A stretch of DNA of 64,000 nt from contig NZ_CP162602.1 in the NCBI RefSeq assembly GCF_040957575.1, positions 682,001 to 746,000 of the forward strand, written 5' to 3'. Made by a program: the position numbers and the translations under genes. Positions 53,765-62,739 of this stretch are shown piece by piece. Origin of the DNA: Vibrio sp. HB236076. Its GTDB lineage: Bacteria; Pseudomonadota; Gammaproteobacteria; Enterobacterales; Vibrionaceae. Below the pieces are notes generated by a model. It saw only the letters and a list, made by a program, of their open reading frames with translations. It had not been told where the DNA came from and made no database searches. Within the stretch, counting starts at the first letter, position 1. Each line of letters begins with the position of its first letter.

Positions 53765-54952
53765 TTGATCACACTGCGATGTTTTTTTCTTGTGCTACTG
53801 AGTGTGTTATGGGTGCCATCGGCGCTGGCAAAGTCGGTGCAAGTCAGTCCTAATATCATTACTCAAATCAACAACGCCCAAGCGCTGGCCGACAAGGATC
53901 AATACCGTAAGGCGATTGAGTTACTCAACTCACTGAGTGTGAAACGCCCAGAGGATGTTGCCACCATTGAGCGGCGCTTGAGTATCTATTACTGGTCGAT
54001 TGGTCAGAGTCGCTCAGCCATTGACCGTTTAACCAAAGCCATCAATACCAAGGTGTTTGAAGGGGATGACGATTGGTTGATGAAGTGGAATTTGGCGTCG
54101 ATGCTATTGAGCGAGGAACAAGCCAAGGCCGCGATAGGTTATTTGAAACCGCTGACTCAAGCGATCCCCAAAGGACAAGACGGCGCCCAAGTGTGGTATT
54201 ACTTGGCCCAGGCGTACTATCAAGATCAACAATATCGTTCGACCTTAAGCGCGTTAACCCAGCGTCATCGCTATAGCCGCAAAGCCTCGGTGCCGGTACT
54301 GACGTTGCAATTGGCCGCCGAGTATCAACTGAAACGTTGGTCTGCGATGGCGGGGACGGCTAAGCGTTTGACCGCGCTTGAGCCAAATAAGAAGTCTTGG
54401 TGGATGCAACGCGTGTATGCCTTGATGCAAATCGACAACAACAAGCAAGCCCTAGACGTGTTGTCGTTAGCGCAGCTGCAAGGCATTGCTTTTAGCGATA
54501 ATGAATACAAAAACCTCGCCTATTTATACGCCACGCAAGGGATCTACGAAAAAGCGGCACTGACCCTAGCTAAAGTCTCGGGTTCGCAAACCGAGTTGAC
54601 TTTACTCAAACAGCAAGCGTCTTATTGGCAACAAGCCAAAGAGTGGGACAAGGCCAGTGACTATTGGGCGTTAGCCGCTCAGCAAGATGGTCGTTACTAT
54701 TGGAACCTGGCAAGTATACTCAATCAGCAGCAGCAATTTACGCGCGCTTTGGCCGCGTTAGACAAAGTGACCAGTCAAGACAAAGCGTTTGATAAGGCGA
54801 TGCTCAAAGCCGGGATCTATTACAAACTCAACGATCTCGACAAGGCGCTGTTACATGCCAAGCAAGCGATGGACATCAAAGCGTCGAAACAAGCAGAGCA
54901 ATGGATTAAGTTTTTAACCTCTGCTCAGCAGCAAGCGCAATACCAAGGCTAG
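53765..54952 (+). CDS. TPR protein of the TonB2 operon
   Basis: 395 residues beginning at TTG (GGAG eight bases upstream, no ATG available). Signal peptide ends near ALAKS (residue 24); then tetratricopeptide-like repeats through the chain (for example LADKDQYRKAIELLNSLSVK, LAYLYATQGIYEKAALTLAK). Periplasmic partner of the TonB2 complex by gene order, as in V. cholerae. Specific role undefined. Confidence 0.88.
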   Translation: MITLRCFFLVLLSVLWVPSALAKSVQVSPNIITQINNAQALADKDQYRKAIELLNSLSVKRPEDVATIERRLSIYYWSIGQSRSAIDRLTKAINTKVFEGDDDWLMKWNLASMLLSEEQAKAAIGYLKPLTQAIPKGQDGAQVWYYLAQAYYQDQQYRSTLSALTQRHRYSRKASVPVLTLQLAAEYQLKRWSAMAGTAKRLTALEPNKKSWWMQRVYALMQIDNNKQALDVLSLAQLQGIAFSDNEYKNLAYLYATQGIYEKAALTLAKVSGSQTELTLLKQQASYWQQAKEWDKASDYWALAAQQDGRYYWNLASILNQQQQFTRALAALDKVTSQDKAFDKAMLKAGIYYKLNDLDKALLHAKQAMDIKASKQAEQWIKFLTSAQQQAQYQG

Positions 54953-54956
54953 TGCT

Positions 54957-55673
54957 ATGACGGTCAATCAAGATCACTTGGCAAACCTGGATGCCTTGTG
55001 TGACAGTGTCACGCCTTACCTCAAGCGACTCGATCGTGACACATCGAACGTGGAAGACGATGGCGACTGGCTCAGTGCTGAGGATGGAGAAACCGCCGCG
55101 TTGTTGTATCAGCGGGTCAAAGATTCACAGCCCGAGGCCGGCGCGGCGTATTGGTTGACGCGCACGTGGGGGCTTTTGTGTTGGCAACCCGTTTATTTGG
55201 CTTTGCTCAGTGTTCACGGTTGTGGAAAAGGGCTAAATTTTGCGCGCTTTGGGCAGCGGGTACAGCGCGATTACATTGCCGGTTTTAGCGATATTGATGT
55301 TGTCGATACTGACACGGTGTCACAGGCGATAGCGCAAACCGGTCAGCAGTTGGCACAATTATCAGTGCGTTATCAGCAAGCGCTCAGCCCATATCTGAGG
55401 ATCCGTCCTGGCTTTTGTCGCTACCTGCTCGCCGACACCTTAGTTCAATACAGTGTACAGCTTTGGTCTGCACAGCCTCACCGCGCCCAACAACCATTGC
55501 GCCATTGGTTAACGCAGTGGCTAACGGCTTGCGATTTACCCACTCAGGTTTTGTCGCAACTGTCGGTCATCGATGAGCAAGCCAATTACACCCGCACCAG
55601 TTGCTGTTTGGTTTACCAGTGTGGCGATCACCCCTTGTGTGCCGATTGCCCTCGACAGCGTTCGACGCCATAA
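54957..55673 (+). CDS. FhuF-like siderophore ferric-iron reductase
   Basis: 238 residues. C-terminal CC-x10-C-x2-C pattern (CCLVYQCGDHPLCADCPR) is the [2Fe-2S] signature of FhuF-type reductases; the rest matches the short TIGR03950-like branch. Releases iron from imported ferric siderophores in the cytoplasm. Four bases after the TPR gene, so iron release is cotranscribed with the Fur-controlled uptake energiser. Confidence 0.88.
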   Translation: MTVNQDHLANLDALCDSVTPYLKRLDRDTSNVEDDGDWLSAEDGETAALLYQRVKDSQPEAGAAYWLTRTWGLLCWQPVYLALLSVHGCGKGLNFARFGQRVQRDYIAGFSDIDVVDTDTVSQAIAQTGQQLAQLSVRYQQALSPYLRIRPGFCRYLLADTLVQYSVQLWSAQPHRAQQPLRHWLTQWLTACDLPTQVLSQLSVIDEQANYTRTSCCLVYQCGDHPLCADCPRQRSTP

Positions 55674-55934
55674 ACTGCCCAATCATCCGTTCAGTCATTC
55701 AAATGACCGATGGCGTCGCCCGTTTTTTGATCGTTCTTGTGTCTGTTGGTCATTTTAGTGACGCGGTAACGCATACGTTTACCATGATCATTAACAAAGC
55801 GGGTTGTGGTCAAGGTGTGCGATGTTGTCGTGATCAGCGAGAGGGTCGAGATTGGCTAGAGGGCAGTGTGCCAGTACCGGCGTGCCAGTGGCTTTAAAAT
55901 GGGTACTGGCCTTAAACGGTACTGGCGACAAACG

Positions 55935-56369
55935 TTACTTGCTTAACGCTTGATTTAACCATTGGTCAAATTGCGACTTAGGCAGAGCGCCATTGATTTG
56001 GTCGACCATCTTCCCTGCTTTAAAAACCATGACTGTCGGGATACTGCGAATTCGATATTGGGCGGCAATCGCTTGCTGGGCCTCGGTATCGACTTTGACA
56101 CATCGCACCTGGCCGGCACGTTCACTCGCCACATCACTAAACACAGGGGCAAAACCGACGCATGGGTTACACCAAGGAGCCCAAAAATCGATCACAACCG
56201 GCCGATCCGATGCCAGCAAGGCGGTGAGGTTTTGCTCGGTGCCCTCAATAGGAGCGCCATCGAGTAAAGCGCCTTGGCACTTTCCGCACTTAGCGCTTTC
56301 AGAGACTTTGTCTAACGGTAAACGGTTGTTGGCTTTGCAGTGGGGGCAACGGCTAATAAATTGGCTCAT
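55935..56369 (-). CDS. trxC: Thioredoxin 2
   Basis: 144 residues from ATG 56369 (GAGAAATTC upstream). Zinc-binding CxxC pairs at Cys8/11 and Cys28/31, then thioredoxin fold with active site WCNPC (Cys67, Cys70) in place of the usual WCGPC. Cytoplasmic disulfide reductase linked to oxidative stress. Followed by a 260-bp gap containing direct GTACTGGC repeats. Confidence 0.93.
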   Translation of the reverse strand: MSQFISRCPHCKANNRLPLDKVSESAKCGKCQGALLDGAPIEGTEQNLTALLASDRPVVIDFWAPWCNPCVGFAPVFSDVASERAGQVRCVKVDTEAQQAIAAQYRIRSIPTVMVFKAGKMVDQINGALPKSQFDQWLNQALSK

Positions 56370-56578
56370 GAATTTCTCAATCAGTTGATTTACTTTGCTT
56401 CTATTGTATTGAGCAGTGTGTAATTGGCAAGTCTGTTTCCATATTGTCACCGGATAATGGCTTTGAAGGGAACTGTTTGACTAGATTGTGGTTTAATACT
56501 CTAGATGACGGTGAAACTCAATTGTACTTGTGTTTCGGAGTTAATTACCCTAGCTATTTTTACCAACAGGATGCCATG

Positions 56579-57487
56579 ATGCCAAACCCTATTTTGACCG
56601 CTTTCTTTGTTACCTTTGCCACGGCGCTGGCCGGGTGTAGTGCATTGACAGGCTCGTCGTCACAGCCACAAAGTATCGAATATAAAACCACCTCCGATGG
56701 CCAAGCCCTTGAAGTTGAGTTGTTGCCTGCGGTCAATCATCAGACTCAAGGCCCTTTGGTCGTGTGGGTGAACAACGAGTCTCAATACTTGCAGTCCACC
56801 GGTGAAGCGCTCGATTTTTCCCCTTTGTTCGACGCGTTAACTCAGCAAGGTTATCCGATAGCCAAAGTCGATTATCGCTATGGTTATGATGCTTTATTTC
56901 CCATTCCTGTTGTCGATGTCAATGATGCTATTAACCATGTGCTCAAGCAGGCGAAAACTCTGGGTATTGACCGCGAAAAGGTGGTCTTGATGGGGGCTGG
57001 CAGTGGTGCGTATTTGGCGTCCTTGCTGACCACCGCCAATAACGATCCGGACGCGAGTTTCTTTTTGGCAGGCAAAGCGCCGCGTTATCAAGTGGTGGCG
57101 GCCGTGGATTATTATGGGGTGATGGATTTGCCGTCGCTGAAAGGTCGCAGTGAAAAAGTGGACTTTGATGCGCCCAATTCAGAGCAGGCGCAATTACTCG
57201 GGGTATCGCCACGTCTCAATCCTGAATTAGCGAAGCAGGCTTCGGTGACGCATTACCTCGATTGGCACACACCGCCGATGATGATTTTACACGGTGACAA
57301 GGATCAAGTGGTGCCGGTCAGCCAAAGCCAGTTGTTTAGTGCCTTGTTATCGAAAAACGGCGTTGTTCATCGCAGCATCTATATCGAAGGGGCTGGTCAT
57401 CACGACCCGGCGTTTGTTAGCGATGAGTACATCGACAAAGTCGGTCAGTTTCTCAGCCAATACGCGCCGTTATCGGTAACAAAATAA
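56579..57487 (+). CDS. Alpha/beta hydrolase lipoprotein
   Basis: 302 residues from ATG 56579, with CAGGATGCC upstream. Lipobox LAGC (Cys20). GAGSGAYLA fits the nucleophile elbow GxSxG; HGDKDQVVP supplies the aspartate and GAGHHDPAF the histidine. Family resembles dienelactone hydrolase/BD-FAE-type esterases. Envelope-located; substrate unknown. Confidence 0.82.
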   Translation: MPNPILTAFFVTFATALAGCSALTGSSSQPQSIEYKTTSDGQALEVELLPAVNHQTQGPLVVWVNNESQYLQSTGEALDFSPLFDALTQQGYPIAKVDYRYGYDALFPIPVVDVNDAINHVLKQAKTLGIDREKVVLMGAGSGAYLASLLTTANNDPDASFFLAGKAPRYQVVAAVDYYGVMDLPSLKGRSEKVDFDAPNSEQAQLLGVSPRLNPELAKQASVTHYLDWHTPPMMILHGDKDQVVPVSQSQLFSALLSKNGVVHRSIYIEGAGHHDPAFVSDEYIDKVGQFLSQYAPLSVTK

Positions 57488-57592
57488 GGCTTTTTTGATT
57501 AGCGTTTCGTATCGTCAAGACAAATTTTTTTTGCTTTTCAAAGTTGACGTTTACCCTAATATGCATTCGAACCCAGCGCGGTGCTGGCTTAT

Positions 57593-58642
57593 ATGGACAA
57601 TAAATTAATGAATGTGTGGGTAACAGGCTTATTGGCGAGTTCCTTAGTGTTTTCAGCGGGCTCACAGGCGAAAAATGAAGTGTTGAACGTTTATGCTTGG
57701 GGCGGGTATTTGCCGGAGGCTTCTCTAAAAGCGTTCGAAAAACAAAATGGGGTCACCATTAACTACTCGACATTCGAAAGTAATGAGTCCATGTATACCA
57801 AGCTAAAATTGCTCAAAGGCTCAGGCTATGACGTGGTATTTGCCTCTGCTTACTTTATTGAGAAAATGGCTCGTGAAGGGTTGTTGTCGACGTTAGACCA
57901 TAGCCAAATTCCCAATATGCAAGACACAATGGACGGTTTGCTTGGCCAAGCGCATGATCCCAAAAACGATTACTCGCTACCTTATATTTGGGGCGCGACC
58001 GGGATCAGCTATAACGCCAGTATCATAGAGACGCCGGTCACCCATTGGTCTGAATTGTGGAAGCCAGAATACGCGCAGCAAGTGATGTTGATTGATGACA
58101 TTCGCGATGTCTTTGGTATGGCGCTCAAGCTCAACGGCCACAGTGTGAACTCTCGTGATAGCAAAGAAATTGAGCAGGCCTATCAATCGCTCGTGGCGCT
58201 AAAAGACAATGTGTTGGTGTATAATTCCGATGCGCCGCAAATGCCTTACTTGGCCGGTGATGTGACGATTGGCATGCAGTGGAATGGCAATGCCTACCAA
58301 GGTCAACAAGAAATGCCAGAGCTCGCTTTTGTGATGCCGATGGAAGGCGCTGGTTTGTGGATGGATAATTTTACCATTCCTTCAGGCAGTAAGCACAAAG
58401 CGTTGGCGCATCAATTTATCAACTTTATGTATGAGCCCAAGCAACAAGCGGAGATCGTCACCAGTTTAGGTTATGCGTCAGCCACAAAAGGCGGTCGTGC
58501 GTTACTCAGTGATGAGTTGAAAAATAACCCCACGATCTACCCTTCGCAGCAGGACATGAAACGCGGTGAGTTCCTCAACGATGTCGGTCCTGATGCCTTG
58601 GCAATCTATGAAATGTATTGGCAAAAACTCAGAGCGCAATAA
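57593..58642 (+). CDS. Orphan PotD-like polyamine substrate-binding protein
   Basis: About 349 residues from ATG 57593 (GTG 57581 and ATG 57608 also possible). Signal peptide ends after SAGSQA. Mature start VLNVYAWGGYLPEASLKAFE is the PotD/PotF opening, followed by STFESNESMYTKLKLL and SGYDVVFASAYF. Binds spermidine, putrescine or related cations in the periplasm. No potA, potB or potC gene is in the vicinity. Confidence 0.88.
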   Translation: MDNKLMNVWVTGLLASSLVFSAGSQAKNEVLNVYAWGGYLPEASLKAFEKQNGVTINYSTFESNESMYTKLKLLKGSGYDVVFASAYFIEKMAREGLLSTLDHSQIPNMQDTMDGLLGQAHDPKNDYSLPYIWGATGISYNASIIETPVTHWSELWKPEYAQQVMLIDDIRDVFGMALKLNGHSVNSRDSKEIEQAYQSLVALKDNVLVYNSDAPQMPYLAGDVTIGMQWNGNAYQGQQEMPELAFVMPMEGAGLWMDNFTIPSGSKHKALAHQFINFMYEPKQQAEIVTSLGYASATKGGRALLSDELKNNPTIYPSQQDMKRGEFLNDVGPDALAIYEMYWQKLRAQ

Positions 58643-58743
58643 GGGTTTTGAGGTTCTGGCCAGGGGAAATTAACCGCAAGTCTCGCTGAGACTGTCATCA
58701 AAGCCAGCGACATGGCCACCGTTTCAACCCCAATGACCTCAGT

Positions 58744-58778
58744 AAGCCGTGTGAGAGAGACTCTCCACGGCTTTTTTA
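58744..58778 (+). terminator. Terminator after the PotD-like gene
   Basis: AAGCCGTG / CACGGCTT arms enclosing a second GAGAG/CTCTC pairing, then TTTTATT. The remainder of 58643-59030 shows a doubled CGAGAAAACAAGAC (near 58980) and no gene. Confidence 0.8.
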
Positions 58779-59030
58779 TTAGTTCGGTTTACCATTTATT
58801 ATTTCGCTTCACCCGTTCGTTGCTTCGCACTTCTCAAGCGAGCTGTCGTTTTACCTGGCGGTGGTTCTTTTTTAACGAAAAAACCTTTATTGTACGTAGA
58901 GTGAGTTTATTCTCTAGAAAAACAAACTACTTAGCTTTGGTGACAGGGTCACTTAACAGGGAAGGCCCTCGCAAAAAGCGCGAGAAAACAAGACCGAGAA
59001 AACAAGACAGTCACAAATAAGGAAATAATA

Positions 59031-60137
59031 ATGAGTCACGCGTTCAACGCCGAATTAGAGTGGGCTAAGCTTCACATGGTTAAAATGCAAGCGGCATTGG
59101 CAAGTTTGCCTGATCTCTCTGGTGTGCGACTTGCTTGTAATATGCACCTTGATTTAAAAATGGCTCCCTTGGTCAAAGGGATCATGGACAAGGGCGCCGA
59201 GGTTTTTTTAACCACCTGTAATCCGACCACAGTACAAGATGAGGTGGTTGCGTATTTGGTGGCCCATGGCGCGAAGGCTCACGCGTGGCGAAATATGTCT
59301 GAGCAAGAGTGGCAAGAGTCATTTGATCGCGCGTTAGCCTGGCAACCCACCCACTTGTGTGAGATGGGCGCCGATTTGACCACCCGTTTAAACCAAACCA
59401 AGGGGCAACATCACATTCGCGCTGGGCTCGAAGCGACCGGTTCTGGGGTGACACGTTTGGCTGGGCAAGTGCCGGCTTATCCCATCTTTAATTGGGATGA
59501 TTTACCGGTGAAAGAAGGCCTGCACAATCGTCATATGGTCGGCTTAACCGCTTGGCATACCTTTTTTCAAACCACGCATCTAACCTTACACGAAAAAAAG
59601 GTTTTGGTTATCGGCTATGGCTTGGTGGGGCAAGGCGTGGCAGCGTCGGCCAGGGCGTATGGCGGTCAAGTGATGATTGCCGAAAAAGACCCGGGTCGAG
59701 TATTACAAGCGCAATACGATGGTTGGCCTGTGGTTGAATTAGACGAGGTGATGGGTAACGTCGATGTGATTGCCACTGCGACCGGCGCAGAAGGTGTGAT
59801 TCAGGCTCGCCATCTTGAAGCGGTTCAATCTGGGGTGTTTATCCTCAATGTCGGTCATGTGGCCAAAGAGATTGAGGTGAGCTTCTTAAAACGTTTGGCT
59901 AAGCACAGTCAGCCGCTGCCTTATGTGGATTGTTATCAGCTTGGCGAGAAAAGCATTTTCTTACTTGCCGATGGGTCTATGGTCAATTTAACCGCGGGAT
60001 ATGGCGACAGTTTGAATGCTTTTGATGTCACCCTCGCCGTGATGGTGGCGGGATTAGGCTTTATTTTCACTGAGGGAGCGCAATCACCTGCGGGCACCTA
60101 TTTATTGCCTGAATCGGCTTGGAAAGCGGTGTTATAG
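59031..60137 (+). CDS. S-adenosylhomocysteinase homologue with altered active site
   Basis: 368 residues, RBS AAGGAAATAATA. The NAD-binding domain is conserved (VLVIGYGLVGQGVAASARAYG, GxGxxGxG at 195-202) as is the overall SAHH layout, but several catalytic positions differ when aligned by eye with human SAHH: Asp131 corresponds to Met112, Glu156 to Ala135, Asp190 to His165; Lys186 and Asn191 are kept as Lys161 and Asn166. It is also 60-100 residues shorter than true SAHH. Vibrios normally use Pfs and LuxS. A different NAD-dependent reaction or a regulatory role is likely; function unknown. Confidence 0.8.
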   Translation: MSHAFNAELEWAKLHMVKMQAALASLPDLSGVRLACNMHLDLKMAPLVKGIMDKGAEVFLTTCNPTTVQDEVVAYLVAHGAKAHAWRNMSEQEWQESFDRALAWQPTHLCEMGADLTTRLNQTKGQHHIRAGLEATGSGVTRLAGQVPAYPIFNWDDLPVKEGLHNRHMVGLTAWHTFFQTTHLTLHEKKVLVIGYGLVGQGVAASARAYGGQVMIAEKDPGRVLQAQYDGWPVVELDEVMGNVDVIATATGAEGVIQARHLEAVQSGVFILNVGHVAKEIEVSFLKRLAKHSQPLPYVDCYQLGEKSIFLLADGSMVNLTAGYGDSLNAFDVTLAVMVAGLGFIFTEGAQSPAGTYLLPESAWKAVL

Positions 60138-60251
60138 ACTGTCCTATTGCGTGATTACCGGTATTTTTTAAAACATGACATTTTTATGTGATCTATATCT
60201 CGTTATTGTGTGTATACTGGTAACGTACTTTCATAAAAGAGGATTACACTC

Positions 60252-61298
60252 ATGAAAACAGTTGGTTATGCAGCACACAGTGAAAACGAGGCTTTAGCCC
60301 CTTATCATTTCGAACGTCGTGAATTGCGCAGCAATGATGTGGCGATTGAAATTACTTACAGTGGGGTTTGTCACAGTGATTTGCATACGGTTAATGGCGA
60401 TTGGGGGCCCCAGTCTTACCCGTTAATCCCAGGTCATGAAATCGTGGGTTTGGTGACCGCTGTCGGCTCTGAAGTCAGTACCTATCGCGTGGGCGATAAA
60501 GTGGCCGTTGGGTGTATGGTGGACAGTTGTCAGCAGTGTGATCAATGTGATCACGGCGAAGAGCAATACTGTCGTCAAGGTCCAACCATGACTTACGGTG
60601 CACCGGATCGCCAAGATGGCACCATCACTCAAGGGGGCTATTCTAAGCACATTGTCGTACGTGAGGAATTTGTTGTTCGCATTCCTGACGCAATGGACAT
60701 GAGCCGCGCTGCCCCTATTTTGTGTGCGGGGATCACGACCTATTCACCACTGCGCCAATGGAATATCACCAAAGGCTCTCGAGTGGGCGTCATTGGCCTT
60801 GGTGGTTTGGGGCATATGGCGGTAAAAATTGCCGTGGCAATGGGCGCTGAAGTCACAGTGATCAGTCGTACTAAGTCAAAAGAGAAGCAAGCCCTGGCCC
60901 TGGGCGCGAAAGGCATTTTGGCCAGTACGGACGAAGAGGCGTTGGCCACCGCTCACAATGGCTTTGATTTGATTTTGGATACCGTACCCACCAAACACGA
61001 CATCAACCCTTATTTGCCGCTGCTTGATGTTGACGGTACTTTGGTCATTGTCGGTCAGATTGGTCCTCTTGAAGAGCCGATGACAGTTCCTATGGTTCTT
61101 GGTCGTCGCCGTGTGGCCGGCTCTTTGATCGGTGGTATTAAAGAAACCCAAGAGTTATTGGAGTTTTGTGCCGAGCACGATGTGTACCCAGAGTGTCAAA
61201 TCATTAAGATGGATGAGATCAACCAAGCGTTTGAGCAATTAAAATCAGGCGATCACGCGCACCGATTTGTCATCGATATGGCGTCGTTGAGCGCCTAA
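60252..61298 (+). CDS. Zinc-dependent NADP alcohol dehydrogenase (YahK/cinnamyl-type)
   Basis: 348 residues. Catalytic zinc: Cys40 (SGVCHSDLH), His62-Glu63 (GHE) and a late Cys in ILCAGITTY; structural zinc: Cys93, 96, 99, 107. Rossmann VGVIGLGGLGHMAVKIA and SRTKSKEK (NADP preference). Reduces aldehydes, as E. coli YahK or YjgB. Preceded by TATACT-type promoter and AGAGGATTACACTC. Confidence 0.92.
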   Translation: MKTVGYAAHSENEALAPYHFERRELRSNDVAIEITYSGVCHSDLHTVNGDWGPQSYPLIPGHEIVGLVTAVGSEVSTYRVGDKVAVGCMVDSCQQCDQCDHGEEQYCRQGPTMTYGAPDRQDGTITQGGYSKHIVVREEFVVRIPDAMDMSRAAPILCAGITTYSPLRQWNITKGSRVGVIGLGGLGHMAVKIAVAMGAEVTVISRTKSKEKQALALGAKGILASTDEEALATAHNGFDLILDTVPTKHDINPYLPLLDVDGTLVIVGQIGPLEEPMTVPMVLGRRRVAGSLIGGIKETQELLEFCAEHDVYPECQIIKMDEINQAFEQLKSGDHAHRFVIDMASLSA

Positions 61299-61328
61299 GA
61301 CACCTATTTTAATTGATTGAAATCCCAC

Positions 61329-61361
61329 TAAGCCGAATGCGTTGTGCATTCGGCTTTTTTG
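61329..61361 (+). terminator. Rho-independent terminator after the alcohol dehydrogenase
   Basis: AAGCCGAATGC / GCATTCGGCTT arms, five-base loop GTTGT, followed by TTTTTT. Confidence 0.9.
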
Positions 61362-61463
61362 TGCTGCTGAGTTTGAGACTGGGATCAATGTCTGTCAGTG
61401 TCAATCTGCCATACTCAAGTCGTTGCAACAAAGGCCGTACAGAGTGTAAACAGGAGTGATAAC

Positions 61464-61706
61464 GTGAAACGATTTTTAAGATTGGACAATAATACTTACC
61501 TTAGCTTACAGAGTATTAGCCGAATTACGTTTTTTGAACAGAGTTTGCGCTTAGATCTCAATCATCCCGAGTTTCATTACTTGACGCTCTATAAGGGAGA
61601 AGACCAAACGTTTGAAGGGGACTTCCAAGCCACCTTGTCAGAAGTGGAATATTTTAGGGTTAAAGGCGAGCTAGAGCAGTATGTGAACAGTGAATACGGG
61701 GATTAA
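61464..61706 (+). CDS. Small protein of unknown function
   Basis: 80 residues starting at GTG 61464 with AGGAG seven bases upstream; the longer frame from 61398 crosses the preceding spacer. Sequence KRFLRLDNNTYLSLQSISRI, LRLDLNHPEFHYLTLYKGED, predicted beta-rich with acidic C-terminus EQYVNSEYGD. I do not recognise it. Not in an operon; the 246 bp after it hold only the tRNA terminator. Confidence 0.65.
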   Translation: MKRFLRLDNNTYLSLQSISRITFFEQSLRLDLNHPEFHYLTLYKGEDQTFEGDFQATLSEVEYFRVKGELEQYVNSEYGD

Positions 61707-61915
61707 TCTCAATCTGGTTAAGTCTGTGAGCAATGATGGCGAAGGAACAAGCTTGAGAACAAGGTAAGCCTTTTCTTATCAAGAACGCAATCTTATTCGT
61801 CATTCTACAGGTTAGATGCTTAACGGTGTTATCGAGTTTTTAACCCGTTAGGGTGACCAGATATTAGTTAGATTGGTATAAGTGCCGATTGAAGAAATAT
61901 CGAGACGTAAAAAGC

Positions 61916-61943
61916 AAAAAACCAGCCCGAAGGCTGGTTTTTT
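61916..61943 (-). terminator. Terminator of tRNA-Pro
   Basis: AAAAACCAGCC / GGCTGGTTTTT with a CGAA tetraloop; on the minus strand followed by TTGCTTTTTACG. Ten bases downstream of the tRNA. Confidence 0.85.
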
Positions 61944-61952
61944 TAGGTGTAA

Positions 61953-62029
61953 TGGTCGGACTGAGAGGATTTGAACCTCCGACCCCCGACACCCCATGAC
62001 GGTGCGCTACCAAGCTGCGCTACAGTCCG
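61953..62029 (-). tRNA. tRNA-Pro (anticodon GGG)
   Basis: Minus strand 77 nt from CGGACTG to CAGTCCGACCA. Acceptor stem CGGACTG/CAGTCCG, D-loop AGCTTGGTAGCG, anticodon region CATGGGGTG, T-arm GGAGGTTCAAATCCTC, encoded CCA. Apart from the acceptor stem it looks like E. coli proL as I recall it, which reads CCC/CCU. Confidence 0.96.
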
Positions 62030-62092
62030 ATGGCAAGTAATTTACTTTTTTTTCTAACTTAGGTCAATGGCTTAACAGACTGATTGCTGTTC

Positions 62093-62160
62093 TTTTATAC
62101 AATATCGTATAAAAATTTTTGCTTTTACCAATAGGTCTCATTATATTAGTAACTTCTAAT
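62093..62160. promoter_or_regulatory. Two palindromes upstream of the YeeE/YedE pair
   Basis: TTTTATAC-aatatc-GTATAAAA (62093-62114, perfect eight-base arms) and ATTAG-taactt-CTAAT (62145-62160). The second resembles the ATTAG/CTAAT half-sites used by BigR/SqrR-type sulfide-responsive ArsR repressors that control such YeeE/YedE genes in other bacteria. No ArsR gene lies nearby. Confidence 0.45.
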
Positions 62161-62228
62161 TTAGTTGGTGTTGATGTTCGTGCTTTTAGTGCTAGGGCTT
62201 AGTGGTTGGCGAAGAGGGGAAAAGCGTC

Positions 62229-62684
62229 ATGTATGGTATCGATGAACTTATTGGGGGCGGCTTGATTGGCTTAAGTGCGGCGGTGCTTTTGCTGTTTAAT
62301 GGCAAAATAGCCGGTATCAGTGGCATTTTTTATCGGGGGGTACTGAGTTCAAGCCACACGGGTAAGGAGAAAACCTGGTGCTTGGTTTTTGTTGCCGCTA
62401 TGATGATAACAGGGGCAATATTAATGACCATGAGTGAGGGGCAGTGGCAAGTTCCTCTGTTTGACCAATCTTCATCGGACCCATTCCTGCCAAGCAAACC
62501 GATCTGGCTTTGGGCACTGGCGGGACTGTTTGTCGGTATGGGGACAAAGCTCGCCAACGGATGCACCAGTGGTCATGCGGTTTGTGGCGTCGGGCGTTTA
62601 TCTAAGCGCTCAATCATCGCCACGGTGGTTTTTATTACCACGGCGGCGCTCACCGTGTGGATACAGTCACACATCAGACTTTAG
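62229..62684 (+). CDS. YeeE/YedE family sulfur-transport membrane protein, part 1
   Basis: 151 residues from ATG 62229; about four membrane segments. The hallmark NGCTSGHAVCGVGRLSKRS lies near 110-128, with the cysteine that guides thiosulfate or sulfane sulfur through YeeE-type channels. Paired with the following gene as the split two-component form of the family, 55 bp downstream. Confidence 0.9.
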   Translation: MYGIDELIGGGLIGLSAAVLLLFNGKIAGISGIFYRGVLSSSHTGKEKTWCLVFVAAMMITGAILMTMSEGQWQVPLFDQSSSDPFLPSKPIWLWALAGLFVGMGTKLANGCTSGHAVCGVGRLSKRSIIATVVFITTAALTVWIQSHIRL

Positions 62685-62739
62685 CCAACGAACACATCAT
62701 CAATCTAACATCTAACTCATGAGCAATAAGGAAGCCTCA

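Noticed and set aside
55573..55897. Open frames running past the end of the FhuF-like gene
   Set aside because: Alternative-frame shadows into a 260-bp spacer, without RBS.
58780..59030. SAM or SAH riboswitch before the SAHH homologue
   Set aside because: No match to the conserved cores; only a terminator and a short direct repeat are visible.
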